A stretch of DNA of 64,000 bases from Neoscytalidium dimidiatum (lineage: Eukaryota; Ascomycota; Dothideomycetes; Botryosphaeriales; Botryosphaeriaceae), in the NCBI GenBank assembly GCA_037367355.1, contig CM074703.1, positions 930,001 through 994,000 of the forward strand. Direction: 5' to 3'. Numbering within the stretch: position 1 is the stretch's first letter; each line of letters opens with the position of its first letter. Positions 11,500 to 23,379 of the stretch are shown in pieces. The position numbers were made by a program, and so were the translations under genes. Under the pieces are notes generated by a model. That model had not been told where the DNA came from. It did not search any database and saw only the letters and a program-made list of their open reading frames with translations.

Positions 11500-13012
11500 T
11501 CGAGTCATGGCGATCGACTTCCTTTCCAATGATTGGTATAGAGGCCGTGATAGCCTTGCCTGTCGACCCTTCGCCATCTTCGACTGTCTCGTCCGCTGCA
11601 GTGTGACTGTTGCGCTGGACTCCACGCTGTCTAAGCCTCCATTGACCCGTCACGCTGGCGAGGCTTGGAAGATGCGGATTGTCGCCTCTTTTTTCTGGGA
11701 TCGATGATTTGTTCAAAATGCCGGCTTGGATCATCTCTTACACGCTCGAGTGGATTTCCACATCTAGAGGGATGTCGCGGGGCGCTCCCAGGTTCGGAGG
11801 AAAGCGAGTTGGGACCCACTTAACCCCAATCAGCTCAAGCCGCATAAAGACTGGGAGGAGTTCTGCGAGACGCTACAGTCAGCTAGCCACAGTCAAACAG
11901 GGGGTCATGAACAGCGCACCAATGATTCATCAGAGGATCACACTTGAAAACCCTCACCGCCTCCGAACTTCAGCATATCGTGCGGCTGGTTCGTGCGTCG
12001 GCGCACTTCGAAGGCCGTCGTGCCGGGCTCCTCTTTGCCTGCAAACGCGTTTTCAGCCTTGACGACATCGGCTACGTTCAGCGTCTCGAAGGAAAGCATG
12101 GTGGCTGAGTCCTGCAGGTGGAGCACTTCCTGGATCATCCAGTTGAGCAGTGTGTCGGAGAGAAGATGCCTCTGCCCACGTTGCAATCGCCATCCGCCGC
12201 CCACATCCGTATGGTTCCCCGCGAACCATACTTCCTTTAGGTCCACCGAACGGCTGCCCTTATCGAGGTGGAACAATTCTGGTTTGGATTTCAAGCGTCG
12301 CTCGTGGACGGAGACGGCGTGCCGGATGTGCCGCGCGGCCGGGCTTGCCATGCATCGATACGATTTCCGGTGCCGAGGGACCTCAATCTGACCCACGTTG
12401 TTAACGCAGTCAAAGATCCCGAGAAAATGTATTGCCGCTCCTGGCCGGCAGAAGGCGTTCTTGAACTTGACCATTAGCTCCTCAGCGCCTTGTTTCCGTC
12501 CGTCTGCGGCTTGTTTCCGCGCGGGTTCTGGAAGTTGCTGAAAGTCTCCCACGCGAACGGCACCATCTCCTCGTTTCCTTTAGACAATAGTCCGATCTCG
12601 TGTACTATCTCAGCTAGAAAGCGGGTTGTGTAGGCGCCGCGCGAGAAGCCAAAGATGTATATGTCGTCGCCCTTCTCAAAATGTCGCATGATGAACTTGT
12701 AGCCCGCCAGGACATGGTCTTCGAAGGATACTCCAATCTTTGGTCCAGGGCTGTGATGAAAGGCGGCTTGGCTGCTGTCCAGAATCGTAGAAGAGCCTTA
12801 GTGAGGGATTCGCCCTTAACATACGTCCCAATTTCCTGTCAGTGCTATCTCCCGCCCAGCCTACGTTCTATCTGTCATACGCTGAAAGTAGTGATATTGT
12901 CCTGGAGTATCCCTGAGGAGCATTTGGTAGATCTTGACAATTTCGGTGTCCTCCTCGGCTCACTAGAAACGATTTCTTGTGCCGTCGAAACAAAGAACTA
13001 TCCGCCGTGATC
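11500..13012 (-). pseudogene. Decayed DUF2235 hydrolase gene
   Basis: Read on the minus strand, the family signatures appear in order but in several frames. RRIVLCFDGT near 13010 is followed by TAG and TGA stops. EIVKIYQMLLRDTPGQYHYFQ follows, then a probable intron (about 12832-12877), IGTYVKG, a frameshift near 12735, and DHVLAGYKFIMRHFEKG with the nucleophile elbow GFSRGAY near 12630. A one-base loss lies near 12476, where the frame otherwise meets TAA just before MVKFKNAFC. EVWFAGNHTDVGGGW is near 12210, and a C-terminal PNLGAPRDIP near 11780 lies before another stop. At least three stops and two frameshifts make it non-functional. The intact relative at 5238-7229 is not a close duplicate. 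Confidence 0.85.
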
Positions 13013-13321
13013 CTGCAAAGGATTCCGTGGTAGGTGTCATGGATGAGGGCTTGATGACAAGAACGATTTTCTTGAGAAATGGTCGGTTGGGAGTGTGTGA
13101 TTGGGTTCAACAGACTCTACATACATCGAGCAAAGCTACTCATTCCCGTGATTCTGCTATCTACGGCTGTGTCTTAGGCTCGTTGCAGCTCAAACTCTGG
13201 ACTTGACTCGCCCAAACGAGGAAATTTTCTGCTGCACATGCACTCTCCACTCTAGCCCATATAGTCGAATGTATCGCAGACTGCAATATAATCCCACCCG
13301 TGTGATGACAAATTTTAGTAG

Positions 13322-13794
13322 GTTTCGTCCAGTAGCGCTGCTGTCATCGGACTAACTATTCTGTTGTACTTCCTGGTCTCAAAGGCGATCCAGAAAAGCC
13401 GTCCCAAAGACAAGAAAACGCGCTCAAGAACACCAAAGGCGACACTGGCAGCCCTGAAGAGCATTCGTGGCACTACTCCCGGCATTGGTTCTCGGGTGAA
13501 CAAATGTCTCAACCAGAAGGCCATCGCACAACGGGAAGATAACGAGAAATTCGAAGTCGGAGAGCCGTACGGTGACCCCACGGTCATTTCTACAGGCTTG
13601 GTAGACGACCTACAAATAATTAGTCTTAAAGCCGGGATTAAAGATCTTCAAACCTTGATAGAGGTATTTAAGAATAAAGGGAAACCTGTTAATGCTCGTC
13701 AAATGGAGGTGAATAACCGGCTGGGAGTTCATGATTAGTATTTATATAACTGACCTTCTCCAGATGGAGAAGATGATCGCCATTACAGCTTCGT
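13322..13794 (+). pseudogene. Ppo-type fatty-acid oxygenase, 5' fragment (split by LTR element)
   Basis: Exon 1 is open from 13322 to 13708, and a 55-bp intron with a CTGAC branch site leads to exon 2 at 13764. Exon 2 is cut at 13794 by the LTR element. The sequence ISLKAGIKDLQTLIEVF followed by PVNARQMEMEK corresponds to the N-terminal region of linoleate diol synthase / psi-producing oxygenases, which make oxylipins from linoleate with a haem-peroxidase and a P450 domain. No convincing ATG is seen in the open frame. A hydrophobic stretch (AVIGLTILLYFLV) precedes the basic KSRPKDKKTRSR segment. The reading continues exactly at 31955. Confidence 0.8.
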
Positions 13795-13921
13795 TGTTAT
13801 GGCAAATACGCTTAGTACGCTTAGCGCGGCGCTAGCGCCGCTGGGTAGTTTAGCTCCTTCGCTCTCTTCCAAACGAAGACCAGACAACGAATACAGATAT
13901 ATACGAGTTTTTACTCTAACA
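13795..13921 (+). repeat. 5' LTR (127 bp)
   Basis: Begins TGTTATGGC and ends CTCTAACA, the canonical TG..CA ends. It aligns without gaps to 31823-31949 with six differences, all transitions at CpA or TpG. It is preceded by the target duplication TTCGT. Confidence 0.95.
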
Positions 13922-13923
13922 AT

Positions 13924-13937
13924 TGGTAGCTGCGAAC
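13924..13937 (+). other. Primer-binding site of LTR element
   Basis: TGGTAGCTGCGAAC starts 2 bp after the 5' LTR. TGG is expected opposite the CCA end of a tRNA. The first seven bases TGGTAGC equal the start of the initiator-Met primer sites known from yeast Ty elements; the primer tRNA here was not verified. Confidence 0.6.
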
Positions 13938-14040
13938 TTTTTCGACTATTATCCGCGCGCTACTCGCTTTGGGGCAGTGCTGTAGGGCACCTACGGGTAA
14001 TATTAAAAGGGATTTATACTACTACGCAGTAACAGTAGTA

Positions 14041-14176
14041 ATAGTCAGAACGCCTATACCGCTATACTAATAGTTAGAACGCCTATATAGTTATCGTAAT
14101 AATAGTTAGAACGTCTATATAGCTATAGTAGTAATAGTTAGAACGCCTATATAGCTATACTAATAGTTAGAACGTT
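14041..14176 (+). repeat. Tandem repeat in LTR-element leader, about 30 bp x 5
   Basis: Five imperfect copies of a 28-32 bp unit with the core TAGTTAGAACG followed by CTATATAGCTATA, starting near 14041, 14069, 14101, 14133 and 14162. It lies between the primer-binding site and gag. Confidence 0.75.
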
Positions 14177-14289
14177 AGCGAGCTAGATAACGTTATCGTA
14201 TATTATCTTAATAGGGTTATTACCTTAATAGAACCGATTAACGCTAGCTACGGTTAAATTAGTACTAGTTTCTATATCCCGCCGCGTTA

Positions 14290-15006
14290 TTTATTTATTT
14301 ATTTATTTATTTATTCGTTTAACGTCCTTATGCAAGCTAAGCTTATAAAAGACGGCTAGTCTACTAACGTATCTATTCCGGTATTTCGACCGGGGTTTTT
14401 ATTCGGGTTTTCTTCGGGAAGGAGTCTAGAAATAGTAGGGGCTAAGCCGGTGCTTTTTTAGAAAGAAATAGGAAAGTAAGTAGGAGAGTAGAAGAAGTAA
14501 AATAACGCTAAGAAAATTAGGAGAGGATATTTCTTTATAAAGAGAGACTAAAGTTAGTTTTTCGAAAGTACGTATTTAGACTTCCGTCGAAGTAAGTTCT
14601 AATAGCCACTTTCAGGTAGCTATTTTAGTTGTTAATAAAAAGCTTAGAAGAGCCTTCCGTCCTTCTTCGGTATTAAAAACGAGGTCTAGAAAGGGGTTTT
14701 TTGTTTCTAGACTAGTATATATATCTTCTCTTTCGAGTCGATACTTTTTACAGTCTAGAATTAGATGCCGGGGGGTTTATTTAGCCGTATTATTACACGG
14801 GTAGCTATTAGAGGGGTTTAGTCCGAAGCAGTTTAGATAGGACTTAAAGTATCTGTGTCCTATTTTAAGCTGGTAAAACGCGGAGCTAGTTTCTCTCTCC
14901 GTAGAGAGGTCTATTAACTTTCGTTTTATTTTCTAGTTAAACCGCCTTAGATAAGACTCTTTAGAGGCTATTTCCGCTTGCTTATTCGCTGTTTTTTACC
15001 ACGAAT
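14290..15006 (-). mobile_element. 5'-truncated Tad1-like LINE copy, antisense
   Basis: 717 bp, reverse complement of the 3' end of the LINE at about 28000-28707, ending in a (TTTA)n tail at its left side. It is flanked by a 15-bp target duplication TATCCCGCCGCGTTA at 14275-14289 and 15007-15021. A 5' truncation with a tailed 3' end is the signature of target-primed reverse transcription. It keeps some TG/CA sites (near 14990-15000) that are TA in the longer copy. Confidence 0.92.
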
Positions 15007-15021
15007 TATCCCGCCGCGTTA

Positions 15022-17600
15022 GCCGTAATAAGCTTCGAAATCTTAAGCTTTCTAATATTTAAGCAATAAATAGGCGAGGGCAACGATATTTTCCTCCGTC
15101 CCTAGAACGCCTTCCTTCGTATTCGCATCTACGACTATCGTTAGACATATTTCCTAGAGATTTACGGTCGGCTATTTACGAAGCGGCGAATACTCTAGCC
15201 CGTTAATCGAATAGTCCTAAGATACGGGTTAAACGAGTATAAAAATTGTCGTCGTCTAACGAGATCGAGCTCCGTTTCTAGCCTCGAACTCTTATTAAGC
15301 TAGTATTTAATTACTACCTTACTCGCTCTTAACTCCTACTACCGATACCGAGATCGAGGCGTATAGACGCCTCTCGACGAGAAACTCTAATCGTATTCGA
15401 TAGAAGTATAGGCACGGACTAACTATAATAAGCGTAAGTCGTATTACTAGGACCTATAGATAATACGCTATAAAGGATAATATTAGATAGGAGGGAAGAA
15501 GGTTCGATTATACCTTCTTAAAATAAGGATAAGCGACGAGCGGAATTAGAACTATTATATAGCTACCCGTTCTAAGGCTATTCGAATAATACTTACTAAA
15601 GAGACGTAATAGTAGTAAAGATTCTAGCTAAAAAGGAAGATTTTCCCTAGCTAGCCTATCTTACTTTCCCGTAGGATATTCTATTACGGGCCGATACGGT
15701 ATATAGTTTAACGTACCTCTATATAGAATAGCTACGCCCTTAAGTAGAGGCGGTAATTTAAGAGTAGTTTCTAGCGCTAGGTTTTTACGAGGAGCGTTTT
15801 AATAGGTAGTATAAACGATTTTAGAAGGGTCCGACTACTAATAGCTAGGCTTTAGATAAAGTAGTATCAATACCGCCTAAATAGTAGATAACGCGATAAT
15901 AGAAAGTAAGGCCTTAGCGATAGCTACGAGAGTCTTACTGTCCGCCGGGGGTATAGCCTTTTTATAAAGAGGAACGAGAGAGTAACCTACTAGAACGTCC
16001 TTAGAAATAACCTTATAACGTATTATAAGGCGCCGACCTATTACGACTACTAGAAGATCTAATAGTACGCTAGAGGCTAAACGAAATCTTACGGCTAGAG
16101 TTATTAAAACCGACTTAGTTACGGCCGTATTAACTCTAGTCGAACCGTTAGAAAATAGAAGAGATTAGTAGAACTTTCTCTTCCTTCGGATAGTAGGCAT
16201 TAGTTAAAGAGAACGTACGAGATATAATAAACCCTCTTAATAAGTCTCGCTAGCGTCGTTATATACTACCCCCTAGAGAATATAGTATAGTACCGTCTAT
16301 AAGGTCTACTTATACAACGTAAGCGTAATATAGCCCCCCTTAAATACGCTACGCCTTCGGATACGTTCTCTACTATAGTCCTCTACGTCGCTACGAAGCG
16401 TATCCTCTAATATATAGATATAGTAGAGGCCGCCTATAGCGTAAACGTAACCGTTAGCTACGAGTAGAAGATATAGGTCTATATAAGGATACTACTAGTA
16501 TATACGTATACGTTCGTTAAATCGTATAGCGAGTTAACGAATATAGAACCGCGCGTATATTAGAAGTATTATCGACGTATATAAGAGATAAAGCTACGGA
16601 CTAGTATAAGTCGTTGCCCGATACTATCTACGATAAGATAATAGGAAATATTAACAAATAGTATATCTAATTACGATACCGTTTCGCGAAGAATCTATTA
16701 GAAGCGGAAGAAGAGGCTACGCTTTATAAGTACTTATTTAAAAATAAATACCTCCTACCTTTACGAGAGTATATTACTAAGAAGTAAACCCTACTATACG
16801 AAGCGGGTTACGAGGAAGAGAGCTCTCTTATCCGCCGTATTTAGCGAGATATAGATCCGATTATTATAACCGCTATAGTTATCTAGCCTAGTATAATAAT
16901 AGAGCTATTTCTAGACGTAGTCTATATATAGGAATACGTAGTAAGGACGTAGTACCTCCGTTATAATAGATACTAGGGTTAGCGCCGTAATTAGTACGGG
17001 TAGTTCTAGGTAGTATAAGGCCTCTTCTAGCCGATTATACCGATTACTTATCCGCGTACGACCTAAGTATTAACCTCTACCCTAATAATACTAGCTAATA
17101 CTCCGCGCTCGACCGGAGTACCCCGATAGACGACTACTAACTAAGAAACCGCCTAACGCCCGGTTCGTTATCTCTACGTATATTACGATAGTATAGACTA
17201 TATTAATCCTTAATATCCTAAGCGTTCTAAGCTACTTACTACTACGGCTAATTACGCTAGTAAAAGCGAAGATAACGACCTAATAGATAAGAATAGTTAA
17301 GCGGACTATACGCTAACTAGACTAAATATAAGGGACTACCGAATCTACGCGGTTAGTAATAGTTTACTCGAGTCGTCCGATACTTTAAACGACTAGAGGA
17401 GCTACCCGAGAATAGAGGTAACTCCTCGGTATAGGAACTACTAGGACTTATAAAGAAAGTTCCCCCTACTAAAATACCTAAGAAACCGAAAATATATCTA
17501 TAGACTTTATCTACCCTAGAATAATAATATACCTCTATCTAAGCGTATTATTTATCGGATAAGAACGAGTCTATCGAATTTTACTCTAATACGGATTTAG
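15022..17600 (+). pseudogene. gag of the LTR element (RIP-inactivated)
   Basis: Reading TAA/TAG as former Gln/Trp gives a capsid-like helical region near 16700-16950 (LLPLREYITKK) and a nucleocapsid knuckle at about 17175-17216. There the spacing C-X2-C-X4-H-X4-C is kept, but all four ligands read as Tyr, as TG/CA to TA mutation predicts. The knuckle is in the frame whose codons start at positions divisible by 3. The exact start and end are not resolvable because ATG codons are lost. Confidence 0.7.
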
Positions 17601-20600
17601 GCTCGTTACTAATTCGTAAATCTACTTTACGACGTTTTTTTCTAAAGTTAGTAACGTATAAGTTATCCGCGGACGATAGGATAACGGTAAACGGCGTCGG
17701 TAAGAATACTTCTACCTAGATCTAGTATTTTATAAATTTTATACTTTAGATACGCGCTACCGATAGTACGATCTATAAATAGGCCGACCGAGTATACGTA
17801 CTTAAATACTTACTAGTTCTAATTTTAATCGGTAATAATTTTCTCGTTATATAAGGGATCGATATTTTATAGTTATCTTCGGTAGGCGTAGTATTATATT
17901 ATATAGGCTACTATTTTAAGATCTATACGACGCCCGTGCCTCGGCGCCGACGTATTATTTTACGCGCGGCTACCTCCGCGATAGTACTATCCGGAATAGG
18001 AGTTAACCTCCGGATACGGTATTAATTAGTTCCCGCCTATTTAAAGGGATACTTAGTAGAATCCTAGACTCTAGGCGATTTAGTTACGGGAACTTTTAGA
18101 CGCGTCGTAAGCGTAATTATTAAGAAAGACGAACGATAGATTTCTTTTACGAACCTAGGCCGGTCGAATATACGCGTCTTAAAAGGTTAGATAATAGGCT
18201 TCTTAGAATAAGCTCCTATCTCTATCTACCGTAAGATATTAGCCTTTCTATTTCTTAAGGAAATCTTCGAAGGAAAGCTACTAGAGTCGGAGATAGAAGA
18301 TAATAACTCTTTAATAGGTATCCCTTATACGGTAGAGCCTATAGAGGAGGCTATCCTAATTAATTAGGCCTATATCTTAGACTATTAGAGACTAAAGTAT
18401 TACTAGTAGATACTATAGCTATTAAGAACTTACTCTACGCTATTTTATTCTAAACTAGGAAAGTTTAACGACGGAGTAACTATACTAGTACTATTTAAAG
18501 ATAACGTTAATTTATTCCGACTTAAATAGGCGCCGTATAGTTTATCTAAAAGAGATAAGAAAGTAGTAGACGAGGTACTTAATCCGTTAGTAGAATAGAG
18601 AAAGGTAATTAGAATACTATTAGATAAGTCTAGTATAGTCGCTTCTCTAGTATTCGTAGTATAGAAGAACGGTAAACTATAGGTAGTCGTCGATATAAGA
18701 CGCGTTAACTAAGCTTTATACCCTAACGCCTACCTACTACCGAAGTAAGATATAATCTTATCCGCGATAGAAGGAGCTACTATTTTCTCGTCGATCGATT
18801 TTATAAAGGGATTCTTCTAATAAGAGATCGACGAGAAGAATCGCTAGAAGACGGCTTTCGTTACCCCCTACTAGAGATAGAAGATATTTACCGTATTAAT
18901 AATAGGTCTAGCTAACTCTCTAGGGTTCTTCTAATATCGAATAAAAGAGTTATTCGCTAACTATCTCTAGCTCTTTATACTAGTATACGTAGATAACGTT
19001 ATTATTTTTAGCCGTAATAAGGAAGAATATCTATAGTATCTATCCCGGATACTTTAGTTACTAGAGTTATCCGGCGTTATAATTTCCCTATCTAAGTATT
19101 ATTTTAGATATTTTTTAATTTAGGCTTTAGGCTACTACGTCTTCCGACTAGGTCTTAGTACCCTAGAAGCGAAGGTAGAAGCTATTAAAGCTATAAAGTT
19201 CCCGGATAACCTAGTCTAACTCGAATACGTAATTAGATTTCTAGGATACTACCAAAAATTCGTAGAGTATTTTACGTATAAGGCGGAGCCGATAATACGG
19301 GTAAAGACTAAAGGCTTTAAAAATATACTTAGTAGGGGATACGAGCGCCTTAAGTACGCCGAGTCTACGATACTAAAGGATTTACTAATCGAGGAAGAAC
19401 TATCCTAATATTAGTAGTCTTTCGACTATATACGTAAATTAGTTTATAATACGCTAGTTTTAATATTCTTAGATTTTAACCGGGGTTTTATCCTATATAT
19501 AGATAGGAGCCGAGAGAGAGGGTTTAGCTATATAGTATACTAGTTAGACCTTACGGGTCTAAATATACTCGAGAAGCGTCCGGTATTATTCCTATCTAAA
19601 AGTCTAACGCTAGCGGAATATAGATATTAGCTAATAGAACTCGAGACTACTACTCTAGTATAGGCTTTATAGAAGTTACCTTAATATATAGACTAGAACT
19701 AGATTATAGTTTTTACGGATTATTAAGTACTTTAGAATGCCTTTAAGAATAAGGGTCTAGCTAAAGGTAAGCGGTCTAAACGTTTAACTAACTAGAGACT
19801 ATTTCTATCTAAATATAAAGACCGTATAGAGGTTAAGTATATTACTAGAAAGGAGTATCGTAATACCGACGGTTTATTCTAAATATAGACTATATACTAC
19901 GCGATCTTATTCTAACTAACTACGTTATCTAGATATCGAGCCGTACGTATTCTCTATACTTCGCTATCCGCGACGGGAGAAATATAGCGATAAGACCTAC
20001 TAAATATTAGCCTAGAGTTAAAAGAACGAATTATTAGAGATCTACTAGCGGATCTAAAGCTCGGAGTAATATACTAGGCTATTCGAGAGTAAATTAATAA
20101 GAATCCTAACGAGCCTTAGACGACCGTATAATTCTTTTGACTAAGTTAGGACTCTAGATTACTCTTTTAAATAGTTCCGGATAGCTATAACCGGTTATAT
20201 ATACTATAAAAGATATACGTAAGTATATTCCGCGTTATATACGATAAGTACGCGTATATAGGTATTTACCGGACTTATATACGGATTTAGACGAATTTCT
20301 ATCTACTAGGACTCTATAAATTAGCTTACTAGTATATTACTACTTATCCTACTTATTAAACTATAAAGGCTAATCGCTAGTTACCGTTAGAAGAGCTATA
20401 GCCTATCGATAGCCCTACTATCCTATTTTATACTATTACTATAGATTTTATCGTAGGGTTACCGCTATCTCGTGCTAGGTTTAACACGCTATTAATAGTA
20501 ACGGATAAGTTTACGAAGGCCGTTAAGCTAGTACTAGAAATCGAAATCTAGAACGTATATTATTAGATAGTAGCGGTCTACGATTACGTTTTCTTATAAT

Positions 20601-21540
20601 AGGGACTACTATAAAAGATAATTAGTAATTAGAACCCTCGTTTTCTATTAGCGTTCTAGACGGCTCTTTTTCGCCGAATAGAAACCTAGCTAGCGTTTAC
20701 GTCGGTATACTACCCCTAGGTAGATAGATAGAGTAAAAGAACTAACTAGACCGTAGAAACCACGTTACGAATATTTATTACCGCGGAATAAAAAGCCTAG
20801 TCTAAATAGAACGAGTTATTACCTAATACTAAGTTTGTTCTTAATACTTTATCTAACGCATCTACTAGTAAAACTTCGTTTAAGCTTATATACGGTATTA
20901 ACCCCCGTAACGGTACGGCTTTAATCGAAACTATACGGTATAAACTAGCGGAGTACTTTCGAGGAGAATGAGAATAGATCCGAAAAGACGCTTCTAATAT
21001 ACTCTAGCTAGCGTAAGTAAAAATAGCTATAGAGTATAACTCGCGCTATCGACCGCTTTAGTAGATAGATAAGGTCTTCCTTAAGATCGTTCGTAGAGTT
21101 AAGTACGGTTATCGATTATCTTACTCGATAGTATTAGATATTATTAAGATTAGACTATTCCCCATACTTAAAAGAATCGGGAAGAATATATACCGGCTAA
21201 AGCTATCCGAGTATATTAAGATCTACCTAGTAGTTTTAATTATATATTTAGAACTAGTAGTCGATAATCCTTACTACCGTAAGTAGGCCTCGATACCTCC
21301 GGTAGAGAGTATTATAGACGTAGAACCGATTAAGTACGACGTCGATCGTATTATTCGTAAAGAGTAGCGACGATAGCCGGGCGATAAGAAAAGACGATAG
21401 TATTACCGCGTCCGATAGAAAGGATACGGAGTAAAGAATAATACGTAGATTCCCGAGGAGTAGCTTAGAGAAGACGTGCCTAAAATCGTAGACTAATTCG
21501 AGGAAAATCTTTCTCGACGCCTATAACGTTCGACGCATCG
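17600..21540 (+). pseudogene. pol of the LTR element: protease region, RT, RNase H, integrase, chromodomain (RIP-inactivated)
   Basis: One continuous frame (codon starts leave remainder 2 on division by 3, i.e. -1 relative to gag), full of TAG/TAA at former Gln/Trp codons. A protease-like segment lies near 17650-17880. RT spans about 18600-19300, with the active-site box YVDD mutated to YVDN near 18986-18997. RNase H follows near 19430-19900. The integrase core lies at about 20430-20860 (a DFIVGLP segment and a Tyr-Pro-Gln stretch near 20710). The chromodomain lies at about 21335-21500, with a mutated KGYG..NT.IPEE core. Integrase followed by a chromodomain is typical of chromoviruses, where it directs integration into heterochromatin. 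Confidence 0.88.
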
Positions 21541-23379
21541 TTAAAATAGCCGGTAAATTTCGGGCGTTTAGGTATTTTTATTACCTCTTACTTTTTCGTT
21601 TCCTACTTCCCTCTTATTTAACTATATTATCTTTATTAGCGTTTTTATTAGCGTTATTTAGGTATTTATTCTATAAGGGTTCTAAGGTAGTTTTAAACGA
21701 TACGTATTACGACGGTACGCTATATACGTAGACTAGCGGACTATTCTTTAGACCGTCGGTATTTTCTCTTTAATAATACGAACCCCTATACTAACCTACT
21801 ATTATCGGCCGGCGATATTTTCCTTAATATTATAAGCGACGCTATAGTAAGCGTAACTAAGGTACGTACTTTAGAGCGGTCTACTAGGCAGCTATTTCCC
21901 TTCTAGCGTCTTTTCCTCTATCTATTTTCGGCTCGCCTTAGGGTCGTCTATAGAGCGCCTAGGGGCGAGAGATTACTATTACTATCGAAAATATCTTATA
22001 TAGCCGAGGCCGTTCTTTTATATATAGGTCGACGCCTATTATTAGTTCGTTTAATAAGTAGATAAAAATTTTTTTTACTTTCTAAAGAATTACCGATAAG
22101 CGAGGATATCTAATCTAAAATCGCGACCGGGTTAGCCCTATTAATATAATACCTATATCTCTAAATATCTATACTACTCTTATACCCGTATTATCGATCT
22201 AATATATCCCTACTAATTAGCACGCGTTCCGCTATAGCGTCGGCTCGTTAGATTCTATTAGATATAAAGACCGACTCGTTCTCGGCTTCTAAAGACGAGA
22301 TATACGCTTATATTCTTGGCTTTTAGGCTTATACTAGCGAGTACGCGTACGTAAGAGAATTAACTATTAACCTCGCCTCTAAATCTAGCGAAGTAGGCCC
22401 GAAGCGTAACGCTAAGTAAGCTAAGCTTAATAATTATTAGAATCTTAATAACGAGCTAGAAGTTCTAGAGCCGATTCGCTCTTCGAATAGCTTTCGCGTC
22501 TTAGTTACTTTCTCGTTATTTAAGAAATATAACTCTACTATCGAGCTTCGGATTATATAGTACTTAATAACACCTTCGAATTCGACCCCGAGAAAAAGCG
22601 CTAAGACCGATATCTATCGAAAGCTCTTAATTTCCTTAGCTAGATTCTCGAATCTTAGCTTCGTAGCTATACGCGCTACTACGTTATCGCGTGGAAAAGA
22701 GACCTCGTTAGGCTAAATCGCCTCGCTCTACCTTCGTACCCCTATAAAATTTCTAAATCGACCCGAAAACGCACGAAATTTTTAGAATCTACCGAAAATA
22801 CCTACGCGTACCTCCGTACGAAGTTATACTAGATTTAGAGCGCGTTTACGTACCTAAATCTAAGGCGAAGAAGCGCTTTCTCCTCTTCTCCGTCCCGCCC
22901 CTTTTCCACGGCCCGTATACGTAGAGTTTTTACTATCTCGCTACCTACGCGAACTAAGAATAACCGAAAATAAGCGAAAAAGCTTAATCGAACTACCCTA
23001 AAAACGCTTCGTTACTTCTCGGGAGAAAATAACGAAGAAAATTCCCCACGCTCGCTAGGAATTTATTTATTTACGGCTTAGTTTAGACGAAACTAAAGCC
23101 GGCGATTTCTTTCTAGTCTAATTTCCTACTTCTACTATTTCCTTTCTAGAAAAAGTATAGAAAACTAAGAATATCCGCCTCCGGACCCCCCGGATTCCTT
23201 AGATCCTCTACGCCCCTCGACTCTAATTCGACTATCGACTACGCCGGTAGTTATCGAATCTTCGAATACTACGGGATCGAGTAGTATCGAAGATATCGAG
23301 ATAGAAAACGACGAAGTAATACCGCTATCGGAAGAAGGAATAAGTAATAACAGAGAGCCACGCCGACGCTAGAAAAAAG

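Noticed and set aside
13010..13321. Possible extra exon of the DUF2235 relic or oxygenase
   Set aside because: No family signature on either strand. It is probably the former promoter of the oxygenase and 5' flank of the relic.
13799..14032. Short open frame starting in the 5' LTR
   Set aside because: It runs through the LTR and primer-binding site of the retroelement and has no protein-like features; the LTR explains the sequence.
14041..14176. CRISPR-like array
   Set aside because: Units follow each other without unique spacers, drift in sequence and lie in a eukaryotic retroelement leader; this is a tandem repeat.
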